Part shown: positions 31,001-43,013 of the stretch, one piece after another
Position numbering within the stretch: the first letter of the stretch is position 1
How the letters are laid out: every line of letters starts with the position of its first letter
From: Leucosporidium creatinivorum
Lineage: Eukaryota > Basidiomycota > Microbotryomycetes > Leucosporidiales > Leucosporidiaceae
Assembly (NCBI GenBank): GCA_001600635.1
Contig: BCKL01000023.1
Span: forward strand, 251,852 to 315,851
Length of the DNA: 64,000 bases
Reading direction: 5' to 3'
Program-made: the position numbers and the translations under genes
The notes under the pieces: generated by a model
Database searches by the model: none
What the model was told of the DNA's origin: nothing
The model's input: the letters and a program-made list of their open reading frames with translations, nothing else

Positions 31001-33442
31001 GTTCTGAGTCGCCTCGGTCGTTCTGGAAGGGGGGAGAGAAGGCGAGTTAGCGTGAGCTCGTCAATGAACGCAGAGAGATGCGACTCACGTAAAGCGCCGG
31101 CCGCGAAGGTAGTTGAGGACGACGAGAAGCTCTTGCGAGTTGCTGACGGCGCCGAGGATCTGCTCGAGCAAGAGAGGGTCAGCAGCGCTCCGCGAAGACT
31201 GAATCTCGGCGCTCGTCTCGCTGGCTGAGGGAGAACTCACCTTGGCTTCCTCGCCAATGCTGAGCACTCCAAAGTCGGCGTCGAACAGAGACTAGAGAAA
31301 GAACGGTCGACGTCAGTTCAGAATCTCCGCCGCGCCGAGTCGCCCTCAAGCTTCGAGCCAAACTCACCAGCAAATCATCCCCATTGGCCACGATATATCC
31401 GCTCGGATTGCTAGCCGTCGGCGTCGTATTGATGAGCTTCCTCGAGTGGATCCTCCTCGCGTAGCTGAGCCGTTCGATATTGCGCGAGATGGAATCGCCG
31501 AGGAGCTTGCACAGTCTATCGAGCGTCGAGGACGGTCAGCTCCCACCTCGACGAACAGAAGAAGGAAGCGACTCACTCTCGGACCGGAAAGTTGACCCTC
31601 TTGCCGTATCGTCCATAGTTGTGGAGCGCGACGAGCCCCCACAGTCCTCCAAACGCGCAAATCGAGATGCTCATGCTGGACCTGACGCCCATATTGCTCA
31701 GATACTTGAGATGAATGGGGGACATGGCCCTCAGATGCGCATGAGTCATATTGAGCGGATTGTCCACCTCGGCGGCATTGCGACAGCAGAGCCGAGCGGT
31801 CGGTTGGTCGCGGTCGTAGAGGAGCCGGACTTTGTTGATCTTGTAGAGCTCGCGGGCTTGGGCAGGGATGTCTGGAGAGGCCGGCGGAGGGTCAGTAAGA
31901 GGTTCAGCGAAGGAGAGAGAGAAGACGAACCGCTGGCGGGAAAGTTGAGGCCCGCGAAGAGATCCTTGGTGGCGGACCAGTCGGCGAGCTCGGCGACGAC
32001 GCGGCCGTTCCAGCCTTCGTCGAATTGCTGTAGAATACACGCCGAGGTCAGTGAAGGTCGCTGAGCAGCAAAGAGGGGCGCAAACCGTACGTAGATCATA
32101 CAACGGTCGAACTCGGAGATGTCCTTGATGATGGCGGCGACGGTCTGCGCTCGCAAGGAGAGGTCAGCTCCTGTAGCCTAGTCGATAGGCGGAACAACAC
32201 ACCTTGAGGAAAGCCTGCAGATCCTGCGCCCTGTCCAACTGCTCATTGATCTGCGCCAGCAGGGCAATCAAATCCACATCTGCCCTCCCCGTCCTCTTGG
32301 CACTATTAGTCCTAACCCTCGCCAAAGCCCTCAACGGCTTGATCAACGTCACAGTGCTCTCCCTCAACTCGGCCTCAGTAGGGTTGGTCGCAGTATCCCC
32401 CGCGGCCATGCCTCCTCGTTCGTCTTCGGCGATGGGCTCGGAGGAGACGGTGCTCGTCGGGTTGATCGTGTCGTCCACCAGCTCGAGTTCGAGTACCGCG
32501 CGATTGGGCTGCCTGATCCGGTCGGGACGATGTAGCGCGCAATGCGCTTGCCATGCGAGTCGTCCTTCGCCGTCGCGCGAATTGGCCGTCCCCGGCTGCC
32601 CTTGTCCCGAGATGGTGAAAGTGACGGGCCCACGATCCATGTCGTTGGGGTCGGCATCTCGTTCGTCGAGGGTATCGAGCGCCTCGAGGAGGACGTCCAT
32701 CTCGTCGTCTTCGAAGATTGCCGTGAGGGAGGGGAGGCGGAAGAGGGTCGATGGGGAGAGGCCGATGATGAATTTGGAGTTCTCCGAGACTTGCTGCACG
32801 ACGAGACGTTCTCGGTCGAGTTGGTCGAAGGCGATGAGGCAGCCGAAGGATTGGATGGCGCCGGGAGCGTGGATGGCCTGGTGAAGACCGAGGTTCGGAG
32901 CCGAGCGGCGGAAGAGATTAGTCGGGCGAAGGCAGCTGGATCGGAGCAGAGCTACATACCTCGTCTTCACAGCGCTGCAGCTCTCCCTCCTTGCCCGTCA
33001 GAACGAGGTGTTCTCCGTCTTCGCCGACGGCATGCTCGAACCGAGTCGTCAAGTACTGGAGGCTCTTGATGCTGCCCGTTCCACTGAGGATCGCTGAAGC
33101 AGGGCCCTGCTGATTGACTCCACCATTCGCGAGCTCCTCCTGTAGCATCTTGGCGTGAGTTGTAGGTTCCGGCAGGACATCGTCGAGGGATTGTGAAACG
33201 ACAGAGTGGGCGACGTTGGGCGGGGCGACGTTTGCTGCCGAAGAGCTGGCCGAAGGGTCTGGAGGTACTTCGGCTTTGCGTAGTGATCCCGAGAGACTGC
33301 GACCGGCAGCGCTGGGACGCTTGAAGGAGGGATGGCGGACGGAGCGTGTGGGATAGAGGCGAGGTTGCGTCGAAGAGAGCTGGGAGGTTCGAGAGGAGAA
33401 GTTGTTGGGCTCTTCTCCTGCTTGGGAAGAGTCGGCTGACAT
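28058..33442 (-). CDS. fungal phytochrome hybrid histidine kinase 2 (upstream copy)
   Basis: Second complete phytochrome, same order as copy 1. Start MSADSSQAGEEPNNFSSR (33442). Bilin Cys in LQRCEDE, spliced to AIHAPGAIQSFGCLIAFDQ. GAF: FDRCMIY joined to QFDEGWNGRVVAELADW, NFPAS and, across a normal intron with CTCCAG acceptor, DIPAQARELYKINKVRLLYD, then MSPIHLKYLSNMGVRSSMS. PHY tongue: VKWAGNPYANK and EPRQSFKAW. Kinase: H-box NASHQVRTPLHQ, N-box TNVVGNAVEHTKTGG, DSGVGIS and GLGLAVVARVVK. An S/T/P-rich linker of about 200 residues precedes the receiver (VLVVE, DELVNRMILQKRL, phospho-Asp in DLMMP spliced to IMGGFEATEAIR, Lys in WSLKPVDF). The last exon gives RGVWEQGGWLEGAPSFR; stop 28058-28060. 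All key residues appear intact, so this copy should be photoactive and kinase-competent. Confidence 0.92.
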
Positions 33443-33794
33443 GCTGTAGCTTCCTATGCCCCTGCTATTGGCTCGGCGGAAGGCAAAACTGGGCGAAGAT
33501 CTCGCTCTCTGCCGAAGTGAGGCTGGTCCCGCTGCTCCCGCTGTTTAGAGCGGTTGACGGCGCGCCCAAGGATCGGCGGTGAGGCTCTCCTACTGCACCT
33601 TGACGTGTACGAGAGTGTAGCGCTGACTATCGTGCTGCAGAGTCGAACGGGCTGAGACGAGGTAGAAGTTGGAGCGAGAGAGCTCCTCCTGCCGGCCTCG
33701 AACGAGCGGTCCAGATTGAATTCAAGGTAAGACTATCTTTCTGTTTCTTACCTCATTTCTTACTTCGGCTTTCGATACAACTACAGCGTACGGA
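33443..33794. promoter_or_regulatory. divergent promoter between phytochrome 2 and Zn2Cys6 factor
   Basis: 352 bases between opposite start codons. The right part carries C/T-rich runs (CTTTCTGTTTCTTACC) just before the transcription factor ATG. No element is identified with confidence. Confidence 0.45.
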
Positions 33795-36700
33795 ATGAAC
33801 GACGACAGGGACTCTAGCCAACAGGCTACACCTCGAGGGTCCAACATGCCCCTCTACCAACCTTACCGCCTCGGCGCCGATTACTCGTCGATGCAGCAGC
33901 CTCAGCAGCCTCTACAGCAGCAGCAGCAGCAAGGACGACCTTATATACACCCTTTCCCTTCCACCGAGCAAACCGACGCCTTCCCACCCGTCCCCAGCGG
34001 TAGCGGGAGCCGCTCCAACTCGAACGACAGCCCAGCTCAAACCCAGCCTGCTAGTAACCACTCGGACAGCTCGGGCAGCAACAGGAAAGCTTCCAGCTCG
34101 CAAGCTGTACCAGGTCCGATCCCCGGCAACTCGTACTCGAATCGCAGCTGTGGTCCTTGTCGGTCAGTTCGATTCGCTCAGCTCTGAGAAGCTGAGCTCT
34201 CCGCTAACGTCGTCTCTCTGCCTTTACAGCGACCGCCGAGTCCGCTGCGATCGTCTACATCCTACCTGCGATCGCTGCAAGAAGCGCGGCGAGGAGTGCA
34301 TTTACCCTGCGCTCGCCAATGTGTGCGTTTCAGCTCCCTCTCCCTTGCTTTTGCGCTTCGGCGTAGCCTCTCCTTGTCGTGCAGCTTGCTAATCGGACTT
34401 ATCGAACAACAGGGAGGTCAAGACGGAATCACCTGCAGACCCTCGTGTACTCGAACTCGAGGCGAAACTTGGTACGGCTCGATTCTAGCGCGTGACGTCG
34501 GTTCAGGTCTTCTGAGCTAATTCTCTCGTACCGTTCAACAGCTTCTGTACAAGAGCAGCTCCGCACCACTACCCAAACACATTCCTCCACCCTCCCCACT
34601 CCCCAACCACCAGCCCTCTCCGCCCTCACCTCACAACAATCGCCGACGACCACCTCCTTCCCCTCCTCCGCTTCTCTCGCTCAGAAGATCCACTCTTCCG
34701 TCGTCCCCAACCTCTCGCATTCCGAAGCAGAAGTACTCAAGAACTTCCTACTCGGCGATCAGTCCCTGCAGCAGCAGTATGGGCATCAGATTGGCCAACA
34801 GGCCTTGGATTGGAGGTTGATGCAGCCGAATATGGCCGAGGCGTTGACGCAGAGTTTGTTGGATGGTGAGTGCTTTCTCTCCCGTCTCCACTACCGACGA
34901 GCAGCAGACAGCTGACCCCCTTCGGAATCGTACAGCGAGCGCCCGAGCCTGCTGCTCCCGCCTTCCCGCCCTCAAATGCCTCGTCGACCGAGTACCAATG
35001 TACAAAGCCTCACTCCATTCCCTCGACCCGGCCGGCCAGGTACGCTCTCTCTTCCCTTCCCATCCTCCTCCCTCACTAACCCCCTCCTCCCCTACAGCTC
35101 GCCGTAGCAGTCCTAACCTCCCTCGGCGCTCGCGCCGCCCCGCACTCCGCCATCCTCGGCGTCCCTACTGAAGCATTATCAGATGGGAGCGCCACCCCGG
35201 CGTTGTATTTGACGGCGGGGGAGAGGAGGGAGAAGGCGTGTAGAGCTTTGGAGGCGAGGGCGAATGAGGTCGCTTGGGCGGGGAGAGTATTGCAGGAGGA
35301 TCGGTGGGAGAATTTACAGAGTCTGGCGGGGTTGACCCAGTTGTTGATTTGTGAGTCGTCGTTGCCGCGGCTCTCCCCCGAGTGGGCCATGTGCTCGGCG
35401 CCGAGTTGAGGATTGGCGAGGACGAGGCTGACCTTCCGCGTTTACACACAGTCGAGGAACAACGAGCGAAGCAAAGTCGCATGTTTTTGAGGAATGCTGT
35501 TGGGATGTACATCGACCTCGTGCTGCAGAAGGGAGGGCAAGAGGACCCAGGGTTCGATTTGAGGAAGAGCGTGGGAACGAGCCTCTTTGTACGTCTTCCT
35601 TCGAGCGCTACATATCCGTATAGGCTTCACGAGCCATTCGCTGACCTCCCTGTCATCCGCAGGCCGACGACACGACCATCGCCCCTCGTTTCAACAAGCC
35701 CTGCATCATCGCCACCTCGGAGCTGGACGACTTCTTCGAGCCGAGCGGCGTGCAGATGCCCGACTTTGTCGACACCCGTCTCGGCCCCATCGTCGATGAG
35801 ATCCTACGCTCTCCTGCGCTCGTCACGAAGGAGCAGCTGCAAGAGGCGCTGACAACCACGGCGCTCTGGGTCTGCGGCTGCCAGAGGGTCTTCTCAAAGC
35901 TATCGACCGGTCGGTTCCCCTTTACTTGTAGCTCATCGAACTCTCGTTGAGAGTCCACTCTGACGCTAACGCCCCTCCTCCTCAAACAGCACCGAAACCC
36001 GGCCAGCCCTCCATCCTCCCGCAAATCCACTCCCTCTACGCCCTCATCGACGAAGTTCACTCCTCCATCCAACGTCTTCAACAATTCCTCGTCTCCATCT
36101 CGCACATCCCACCAGGCTGCGAAGGCGATCTCTTCGCGCTCGATCATTTCGTCCTCCTCGGCGTGAGGGCTGATACTTATCTCATCGACCTCGTCAATAT
36201 GATTCACACGTGGTTGATGAAGGATCGGAGTGGGAAGGATGGGAGCGGGATGGAGGAGTGGCCTGAGGCGGAGGGGGACGAGAGGTTGGGGAAGTTGAGG
36301 TGGGAGAGTACGTTGAGGGTGCGCAAGTGCTTGAAGTTGGTCGCGTGAGTTCTTGCTTTTCCCCTCTTCCTGTTCCTGCCTCTCGGTCTTACTCCCTCGA
36401 CCGCCGAGCTGACCCCTTCTCCCTCTTCGCAGCTTCTACTCGCAGCTCTACCTCGCCTCCTCCGACAAGCACGTCGTCCACCACCTGACCATCCAACTCG
36501 AGCTTCTCCCCAACTGGACCGTCCTCGCTTCCCAACGTGTAGGACAACCCGGCGGACCTTTGACCGCCGAGTTTGAACTCACCGAGGATGAGCTCGATTG
36601 GTGAGTCGCCTCGTCTCCGTCCTGAAGCCTCTGCAGCAGCGTGCTGATCTGCCATTTGCGTCGAATAGGCTTCGACAAGCCATGGAGCTCGCTTGCTACT

Positions 36701-37185
36701 TCACCCCCGTCGCCGGTCGCCGCTTGCAAGAGCTCTGCTCCGAACGGGCCAAGCACGCTTCTCGTTCGTCCTGCCTCACTTCTCCCTACTCCCTTGAATT
36801 CGCTCACACCTCCTCCACTCCTACAGAAGCCCCACCCCCCAACCCTCTCGAGCACCACTCTCCGCCCGACCCTTCCCCCTCCTCCTCCTCCTCATCCGGA
36901 GGCAACCCCTTCGGCGACGCCGCTGCCTCCTCAACCTCTCCCTTCCTTTTCGACTCTTACGGCGTCGTCTCCTCCGCCTCTGGAGGATCCCAACAGCCCC
37001 TCCTACGGGGTTTCGGCGCGGTGGACGCTCTCGGCTCGATGGATGCGAGCTATGGAGGCGATGGAGGCCAGCAGCAGCATGAGACGATGGCGAGCTTTGG
37101 GGGCGAGAGTTGGATGGATGTTACCCTGGGAGGATTGTGGAGTGATAGTGAGGATCCGGCGGGGCAGGATTTGTGGATGGGCTGA
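33795..37185 (+). CDS. Zn2Cys6 fungal transcription factor
   Basis: Nuclear DNA-binding regulator. Start MNDDRDSSQQATPRGSNMP; a Gln-rich run (QQPLQQQQQQG) near residue 40; the zinc cluster SCGPCR spliced to DRRVRCDRLHPTCDRCKK and GEECIYP, with the six cysteines in C-x2-C-x6-C-x6-C-x2-C-x6-C spacing; a short coiled stretch (VLELEAKL, VQEQLR), then a long helical middle region (RLPALKCLVDRVPMYKASLH, LLLGVRADTYLIDLVNMI, LACYFTPVAGRRLQELC) as in fungal-specific transcription factor domains, though I cannot match the exact Pfam domain. The end is S/P-rich and acidic (ESWMDVTLGGLWSDSEDP), a plausible activation region; stop 37183-37185. About a dozen exons. It is head-to-head with phytochrome 2, so shared or light-linked control is possible but unproven. 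Confidence 0.85.
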
Positions 37186-37560
37186 GAGTAGGCTTGAGGT
37201 CGATGTCGAGCGTCGGAAAGCTACTGAGACACGAAGCTGGCTTTCATAACGGACGCGAAGATCGGTGTGCTGGCGAATGTACGAGACTGCGAGAAGCGAG
37301 CAGCGAAGATGTAGCGCAAGCTCGAGCGACTTCAGAGCATTCGCCGAGCCGAGCTTCGGCGGTAGCAAAGGTCTGGTCGCCGTTACTACAATTGTTTTGA
37401 AGGTTCGAACACTCTGAGAGGCAGTAGCGCCGCCTTCGCTTAACCTATAACAGCGTACAAGCCGACTCAATTGGAGTCAGTAATCTCGACTTCACTCGCT
37501 TGAAAGCTCGAATTGCGATTCGGGTCCCTCTCTTCCTCCTCCACTTCACCTCGCTGCAAC
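37186..37560. other. intergenic, promoter of KHDC4-like gene
   Basis: 375 bases of mixed composition, C/T-rich next to the ATG. No coding or RNA signal is seen. Confidence 0.4.
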
Positions 37561-39956
37561 ATGTCGGCACCACCGCCAACGGAGAAGAAGCGCAAGTGGG
37601 ATGAGCCCGCCGAGGGAGCTTCTGCTGCAGAAGGCTCGCCGGCTGCAAAGGTCGTCAAGACGGAGGATGCTGGCGCAGAGGCTATGGACGCTGCTGGTGA
37701 GTGGTCGTCGCCATTCCAGGGTGTAGCAGGAAGCAGTCTGAGCGTACGGGGAGCTGGTGAGGTGTAGGAAGGCTGTTCGAGCTGGCCTGAGCCGGCGCGC
37801 TGGAGGAGCTGGTCAAGCGCGCGCTGGGAGGCCGCGAGGAGAGCGGAGGGATCACTACAGAAGGGCCTAGGATGTCTGCTAACTTTGTGTCTACCTACAG
37901 CCGAGGTCGCCGCTCGCCTTGCTGCTCAGTACGCTCCCAAGCCCGTCACAGCTTCCACCGACAAGTATGTGGCCGATGCTCGCGAACAGAGCGACCCCGA
38001 GTAAGCTGGGCACCTTTCGCATCCTCGTGTAGCATGTAACTGACCCTGGCACCCTACAGATTCGTCAAGGACATCGAGATCAACGACCTGAGGAACCGCT
38101 ACGTTCTCACCAAGGGCTCAACGCAACAACAGGTGAGTCGGGCGCTCCAGCTCTGTAGGCCGGTAGTCGTGAGGCGCAGTAAGGGGAGAGAACCGGAGGA
38201 GCGAGACGCTCCACATGCTGCATGACGGCGAGATCCCCAGCTTATGCTTTCCGCGTTCCGCTCGCGCACCCTGTAGTCGTCCAGGCGCCCACGATACTCA
38301 TCCTCCTTCTTGTCCCTCTGGTCGCTCTAGGTCAGCTACGCTCTACAGTGCCTATCGGTAACCCAACGCCCGCAGGAACGGCTCGACTAACTCGCCTGCT
38401 CGGCTTTCCCCTCTGCTCGCAGATCTTCGCCGACACTGGCGCCAACGTCATCACCAAGGGTGTCTGGTACCCCGACAAGTCCATGCACACCGAGAAGGAC
38501 CCGCCCCTTTACCTCCACATCACTGCTGTAAGCGTGGCTCTGCATTCGGCGCCCGTATCCAGCTGATCCAGTCCCCTTCGCGCCATCAGGACAACGCCGA
38601 GAAGCTCGAGAAGGGTATCAGTGCTGTGCAAGCGCTCATCGACCAAGAGCTCGGTCCTCTGATCGATCAACGTCGCTTCCAGAACCGTGACGAGCCGAGG
38701 GAGAGGGTGAGTGGTCGAGGTCAAGGCCTTCCCGAGGGTTTAGCCGCTGACTCGTCTCGACGTCCGCAGAGGAAGTGGCCGGAAGAGAAGGTCTTCATCA
38801 CCATCGAGCCCCTTCGCAACTTCAACGTTCGCGCCAAGGTCGTCGGCCCTGGAGTGAGTTCTCAACGTCGCTTGCGAGAAGGCGACGCGAAGCTGACTCT
38901 GCTACTCTTCGTCTTCAGGGTCTCTTCGTCAAGTACATCCAGCAGGAGACTCAGACCCGAGTGCAGATCAAGGGACAGGGCTCGGGCTTCGTCGAGACCG
39001 ATACTGGACGGGAAGGAGAGGATCCCATTCACATCCACGTTACGTGAGTCGTCGATCACTAGCCTCCTTCATCATTTGAGCCGCCTGCTCACCCTGTTGT
39101 TGCTCTATCAACTCTGCCCAATGCTCTTCGTTCTCCCTCGCTTCATCACGTCGTCGTCCCCTCGTCCTTCTCGCACTACAGCGGACCCGACCAAATCATG
39201 GTCGACAAGGCTACCGAGATGGCCAAGGATCTTCTCGAGGTCGTCACCGAGGAGCACGGCAAGGCTCGCGCTGTTCTCGAGCAAGGCTTCCAACAGCCAC
39301 CGATGGGCGGCCCAGGAGGACCCCAGGGCTTCAACGGCATGCAGCCTGGTCAAGGATGGGGACCTCAGCATGCTCAGCAAGGGCAGCAGGGTCAGCAAGG
39401 TGGCTACGGCGGTCAGCAGCAGCCTTACCAAGGCGGATACCAGGTGAGCTCTCTTGTCTGCCCTCGCCGAAGGTCATCGCTGACCCGTCACTGTCCCTAC
39501 AGCAATCTCCTTACGGCGCAGGCGTCACCGCTCCTTTGCCTACCGGCGAAGCTCCCCCTCCTCCCCCTTCCGACGCTGGACCTCAACCTCCCGCCGCCGC
39601 TGGTGGTGTTCCTCCTCAGCAAGCTGGCGGAACCGCTACTGCCGAGCAATGGGCCGCCTACTGGAACTCGCTCGACCCCGCCAGTCAAGCTTACTACACC
39701 CAGTACGCTCCCGCGTTCTCATTTCTGACCTCGGCGCCCTCGCTAACTCTCTTCCTCGTCTCTCAGATACTACGCTCAAGCTTACGCTCAACCTGGCGCA
39801 CAAGGTTCGCCCGCTGGTGCTCAAGGATCGCCTTATGGTGCCGCTGCCCAAGCTCCTGCTCCTCCGACTTCGGCGCCGCCGCCTCCTCCCCCCTCTGAGG
39901 GTCCCAAGGGCGGCAGCGGCCAGTTTGGAGCGGTTCCTCCTCCTCCTGGACTGTAG
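37561..39956 (+). CDS. KH-domain RNA-binding protein, KHDC4/BLOM7-like
   Basis: Probable splicing-linked RNA-binding protein. Start MSAPPPTEKKRKWDEPAEG. After KYVADAREQSDPEFVKDIEI comes a KH-like block: NDLRNRYVLTKGSTQQQI, TGANVITKGVWYPDKSM, PPLYLHITADNAEKLEKGI; then a second part RKWPEEKVFITIEPLRNFNV, RAKVVGPGGLFVKYIQQET and RVQIKGQGSGFVE with IHIHVTGPDQIMVDKATEMA. The GPGG loop identifies the KH core. The C-terminus is low-complexity Gly/Gln/Pro (GGPGGPQGFNGMQPGQGWGP, repeated YAQAYAQPGAQGSP) with AAYWNSLDPASQAYYTQY, a motif type common in KHDC4 and SF1-like tails, and ends PPPPGL; stop 39954-39956. Nine or so exons. KHDC4 helps place 3' splice sites in animals; the fungal role is assumed from homology. 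Confidence 0.85.
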
Positions 39957-40460
39957 TGTAGCATACCCGAAGCTGAAAAAGTACAAGTTTGACCTCTTAT
40001 TAGGCTGGTAGAGGAGAGAAAGCGAGACTCGGCGTTGACCGCTGCGAAGCGCGATGCGAGAAGCTGTTTCTTGATTGTGGGCACCCGAGTCGAAGCAGAC
40101 AACATCTCGTAGAGCGAACGAAGGTTGATTAGCGAGCTGGACCTTTCCGGTCTCTCGCTTGAGCAATAATCAGCCCGCCTACGTTGTCGTTTGGCAAGGG
40201 CTCGGCGAAAGATCGCCTGAGGTGGTTGCGGAGCTTCAGGTCGCTGCAAAGAGCTCGTCGTTCGACTTGGACGGCGTTGCAGTGATGCTGAATGCTCTAC
40301 GATGGTCGGGTATAGCGCTACCGGCTCATCTGCACCGCGATTCTGCTGGGAGAAGGCGAGGAGACAGCGATGATGCACCGCTGGTCTTAGTCTTGACGTC
40401 GTCTATTGAGCGAAAGCACGCGCTCTCCCTCCTTCCACACCTTCCATGGACTCTCCCTAG
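39957..40460. other. intergenic, no gene seen
   Basis: 504 bases with the KHDC4 3' end and the bZIP 2 promoter. An in-frame stop lies directly before the bZIP ATG. No other coding signal is seen. Confidence 0.4.
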
Positions 40461-42282
40461 ATGGCTACAGTACTCAGCTTGACACCTACAGGGGTGTTGT
40501 CCCGTCGAGGTGAGTCCCTTCGCGATTCGAAGGCTGTCCTGGCTCCCCCTGGCCGAGCATAAGCGAGGAGAGCTGACGTGCTGCAACTTGGGCCGCATCG
40601 CAGGTCGACCAGTTCCAACACATCCAACAGGACCAAGGTCTCCCTTTCTATCTCCTTCCATCTTCTCTGTACATCACTCGACCTCCGCCCTCCGCTCCAC
40701 CTCGCCGAACATCCTCGTTGGCTCTGCAGGCGCGTTGCCTTCCTCCGCGGCCGTCTCTCACGACTTCGAAATCAACCCGTGGGAGATCGCGCTGGCGGAT
40801 CATTCAGCAGAAGGTGGGGGCGAGTCATTTGCTGCACGGAGCGTTGAGGACGGAGTTGGCGAGGTCGAGCTGAGGAGGGGGCTGTCGCCGAGATCAACTT
40901 GGGAGCAACATGCAGGTCTCGGGAAGCGAGGTCTGCCCTCCCCAGCTCTGGTGGTAGTACAAGACGGAGGTATTGAATCGATGGAGGAGCGTCAGTTGAG
41001 GAGGGCGAGGATGGAGGGAGGCTCAGAGGGCGCCGAGGGAACGGCGGATCGCTCTCGGCGCTTGTCAACCGCTTCGCGTATCGCATATCTGTCGCCGCCG
41101 CCGCTGGAACCCACGACATCAACGGACAGCTCCAGCAGCGACAATTCGCCTCGCCTGTCCCAGCCCAGCCTCACTTCGAGACCTTCGCCGAGGAAGACGA
41201 AACCCCTCTCAGCCTCTCCCTCGTTCACCATCCCTTCAATTCCCATCGCTCCTTCGCCCGAATCATCGGATCTCTTCTCCCGCGCCCAGCTGCAGCAAGA
41301 ACTACGACCCACCCCGTCGGAGCTTCGCATCCAAACCTACGACATTCGGCCGAGGCCCATCGACCTTGTACCCTCTCCTCGCCTCGATAATCTTCCCCCG
41401 CCGACCTTCTACTCGACTGCACCCCATTCCTTCTCTCCTCCCTCCGAACCTGCGCCTTCATCAACGTTCATCCCCCAGCCCGAGAGCCACGCAGCGCCAT
41501 CGCCGAACCTCCCACCCCGCCCTCAAGCCATCTTCCTTCCTCCTCTTTCACAAACTCCAACTCTCACACCATCCGCCCGCGCTCTGAAGGCCGCCGGGAC
41601 TCCTCCAACGCCTTACCAACCGCCACCTCAGACGGCTCTGGCGCCGAAGGAGGTGAAGACCGAGGCCGTTTCGGCAGCTCCCACCACCACCGCACCCTCG
41701 GAGAAGACTACTGCTTCGAAGAGGGGCAAGAAGGCGGCGGAGAAGGGCAAAGGCAAGGCGGCGGAGCCGGTGTTGGATGCGTTGGAGAGGAATCGGATCG
41801 CAGCGCAGAAGTGCCGAGCGAAGAAGAAGGAGAAGGTGCAGGGGCTCGCAGAGAGTGAGTAGCTACATCACTGGATCTCTTTTGCTAGTCGTCACTGACT
41901 CGTACCCTTGCCCTACACAGCCGAGGCAGCCCTCTCTCAAGCCAACACCTCCCTACACGACCAAGTCTCCTCCTTGCAAGCCGACCTTGCTCTCCTTCGC
42001 GCCGAAGTAGAGCAGCGACACCCTCGAGGCGGGTGTGGGTGTGGCGAGGTGCAATGGTGGAGGGCTCAGACGGAAGCGCACGATGCCGTAAAAGCCGAGG
42101 AGGCGCATTGGGAGGCCGAAGGGAAGGAGCTGAGAGGGCAACAGGATGTGGAGGAGGAGTTGGATGAGTTAGATGAGGATGATGAGCTGGACTCGCAGAA
42201 AGGTGTTGAACAGGCTCGAGGAAGGGAAGGAGAAGAAGTGGAGGATCCTGCTCGGCCGGCACGGAAGAGGGCGAGGAACTAG
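40461..42282 (+). CDS. ATF/CREB-like bZIP transcription factor (second of three)
   Basis: The start is in a short first exon: ATG 40461 gives MATVLSLTPTGVLSRR, preceded directly by an in-frame TAG, spliced (donor GTGAGT at 40510, acceptor CGCAG) to GRPVPTHPTGPRSPFLSP. A long open frame beginning at the donor GTG is therefore not the true start. The motif SHDFEINPWEIALAD matches the NPF-type motif of the other two genes. A long S/P-rich middle follows, then GKKAAEKGKGKA and the basic region LERNRIAAQKCRAKKKEKVQ, an intron, the zipper TEAALSQANTSLHDQVSSLQ, and HPRGGCGCGEVQWW in the place of the Cys motif. The tail is acidic (EEELDELDEDDELD) and ends in a basic RPARKRARN; stop 42280-42282. The zipper is short, which suggests heterodimerisation. 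Confidence 0.85.
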
Positions 42283-43013
42283 GAAGGGTGTGATGTACAT
42301 TTACTGTCACTGTTGATAGATTTGAGCAAGCTGCAACTGCCACTGATACCACTACGTCTTCCGCCGAGCTGTCCAGTTGAGAGAAACGGATCGCCGAAGG
42401 GTGAGTTTCCGTCACGCTGGACCAGTTTTAGATGAGCGCTCAGCGCTCGAAGCTCGCTTCTCTTCCAACGACGACCACTTGCTTCTGTTCTCCAAAGGCG
42501 TACGCGATAATATTCCTGTAACCTTGCGCACATTGCCGAGCAGCACGAGGAATTGGATTGGCGGCGCAGGCGTGGCCGGGATACGGAAGGGGGGGAGGTG
42601 TGAAAGCGGCTCAGGGAGAATCGCACGATCGTGCCACAGGTGCTTTTGCAGATCTCATGGGCCGATCTCAGCCTGGCGGCGGCGAACTCGGTTCGCTCGG
42701 CGCTGAGCTTCGGGAGTGCTGGTCCTTCTTCCTCGCTCTGATCTGTTCACCACCACTTCGTCAGGGAAGAAGTCGTCCAGCAACACGATCTGTGCTCCAC
42801 GTCGGCTGCTGCTTGCCCGCTGTAGGACTTGTTCTCGGTCTCTCAGAGCCTCGAGGTCTAGACTGCTCGGCTGCCCTTTCCAGGGGAACGATCGCTCGAA
42901 CGGGTTCCACTCTCTCTGCATCCGCCTGTCCAGCAAGAGCTTACGCTCCGCTCCTACGCGAGCACTAACACCTAGCAGTTCACCACCAGCATACGTCCCC
43001 GTCGAGGGCCAAT
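42283..43013. other. intergenic, promoter region of bZIP 3
   Basis: 731 bases with no supported gene. Short frames on both strands lack recognisable content. It probably holds a long 5' leader for the third bZIP gene. Confidence 0.4.

Noticed and set aside
33900-33940. CAG triplet expansion
   Set aside because: The run is a short interrupted Gln tract (CAG/CAA mixed) inside the Zn2Cys6 coding region, ordinary for fungal transcription factors.
40510-40620. Long frame of the second bZIP gene starting at 40510
   Set aside because: That start is a GTG which is the donor of the first intron; a short exon with ATG at 40461, preceded by an in-frame stop, splices in frame to the main exon.
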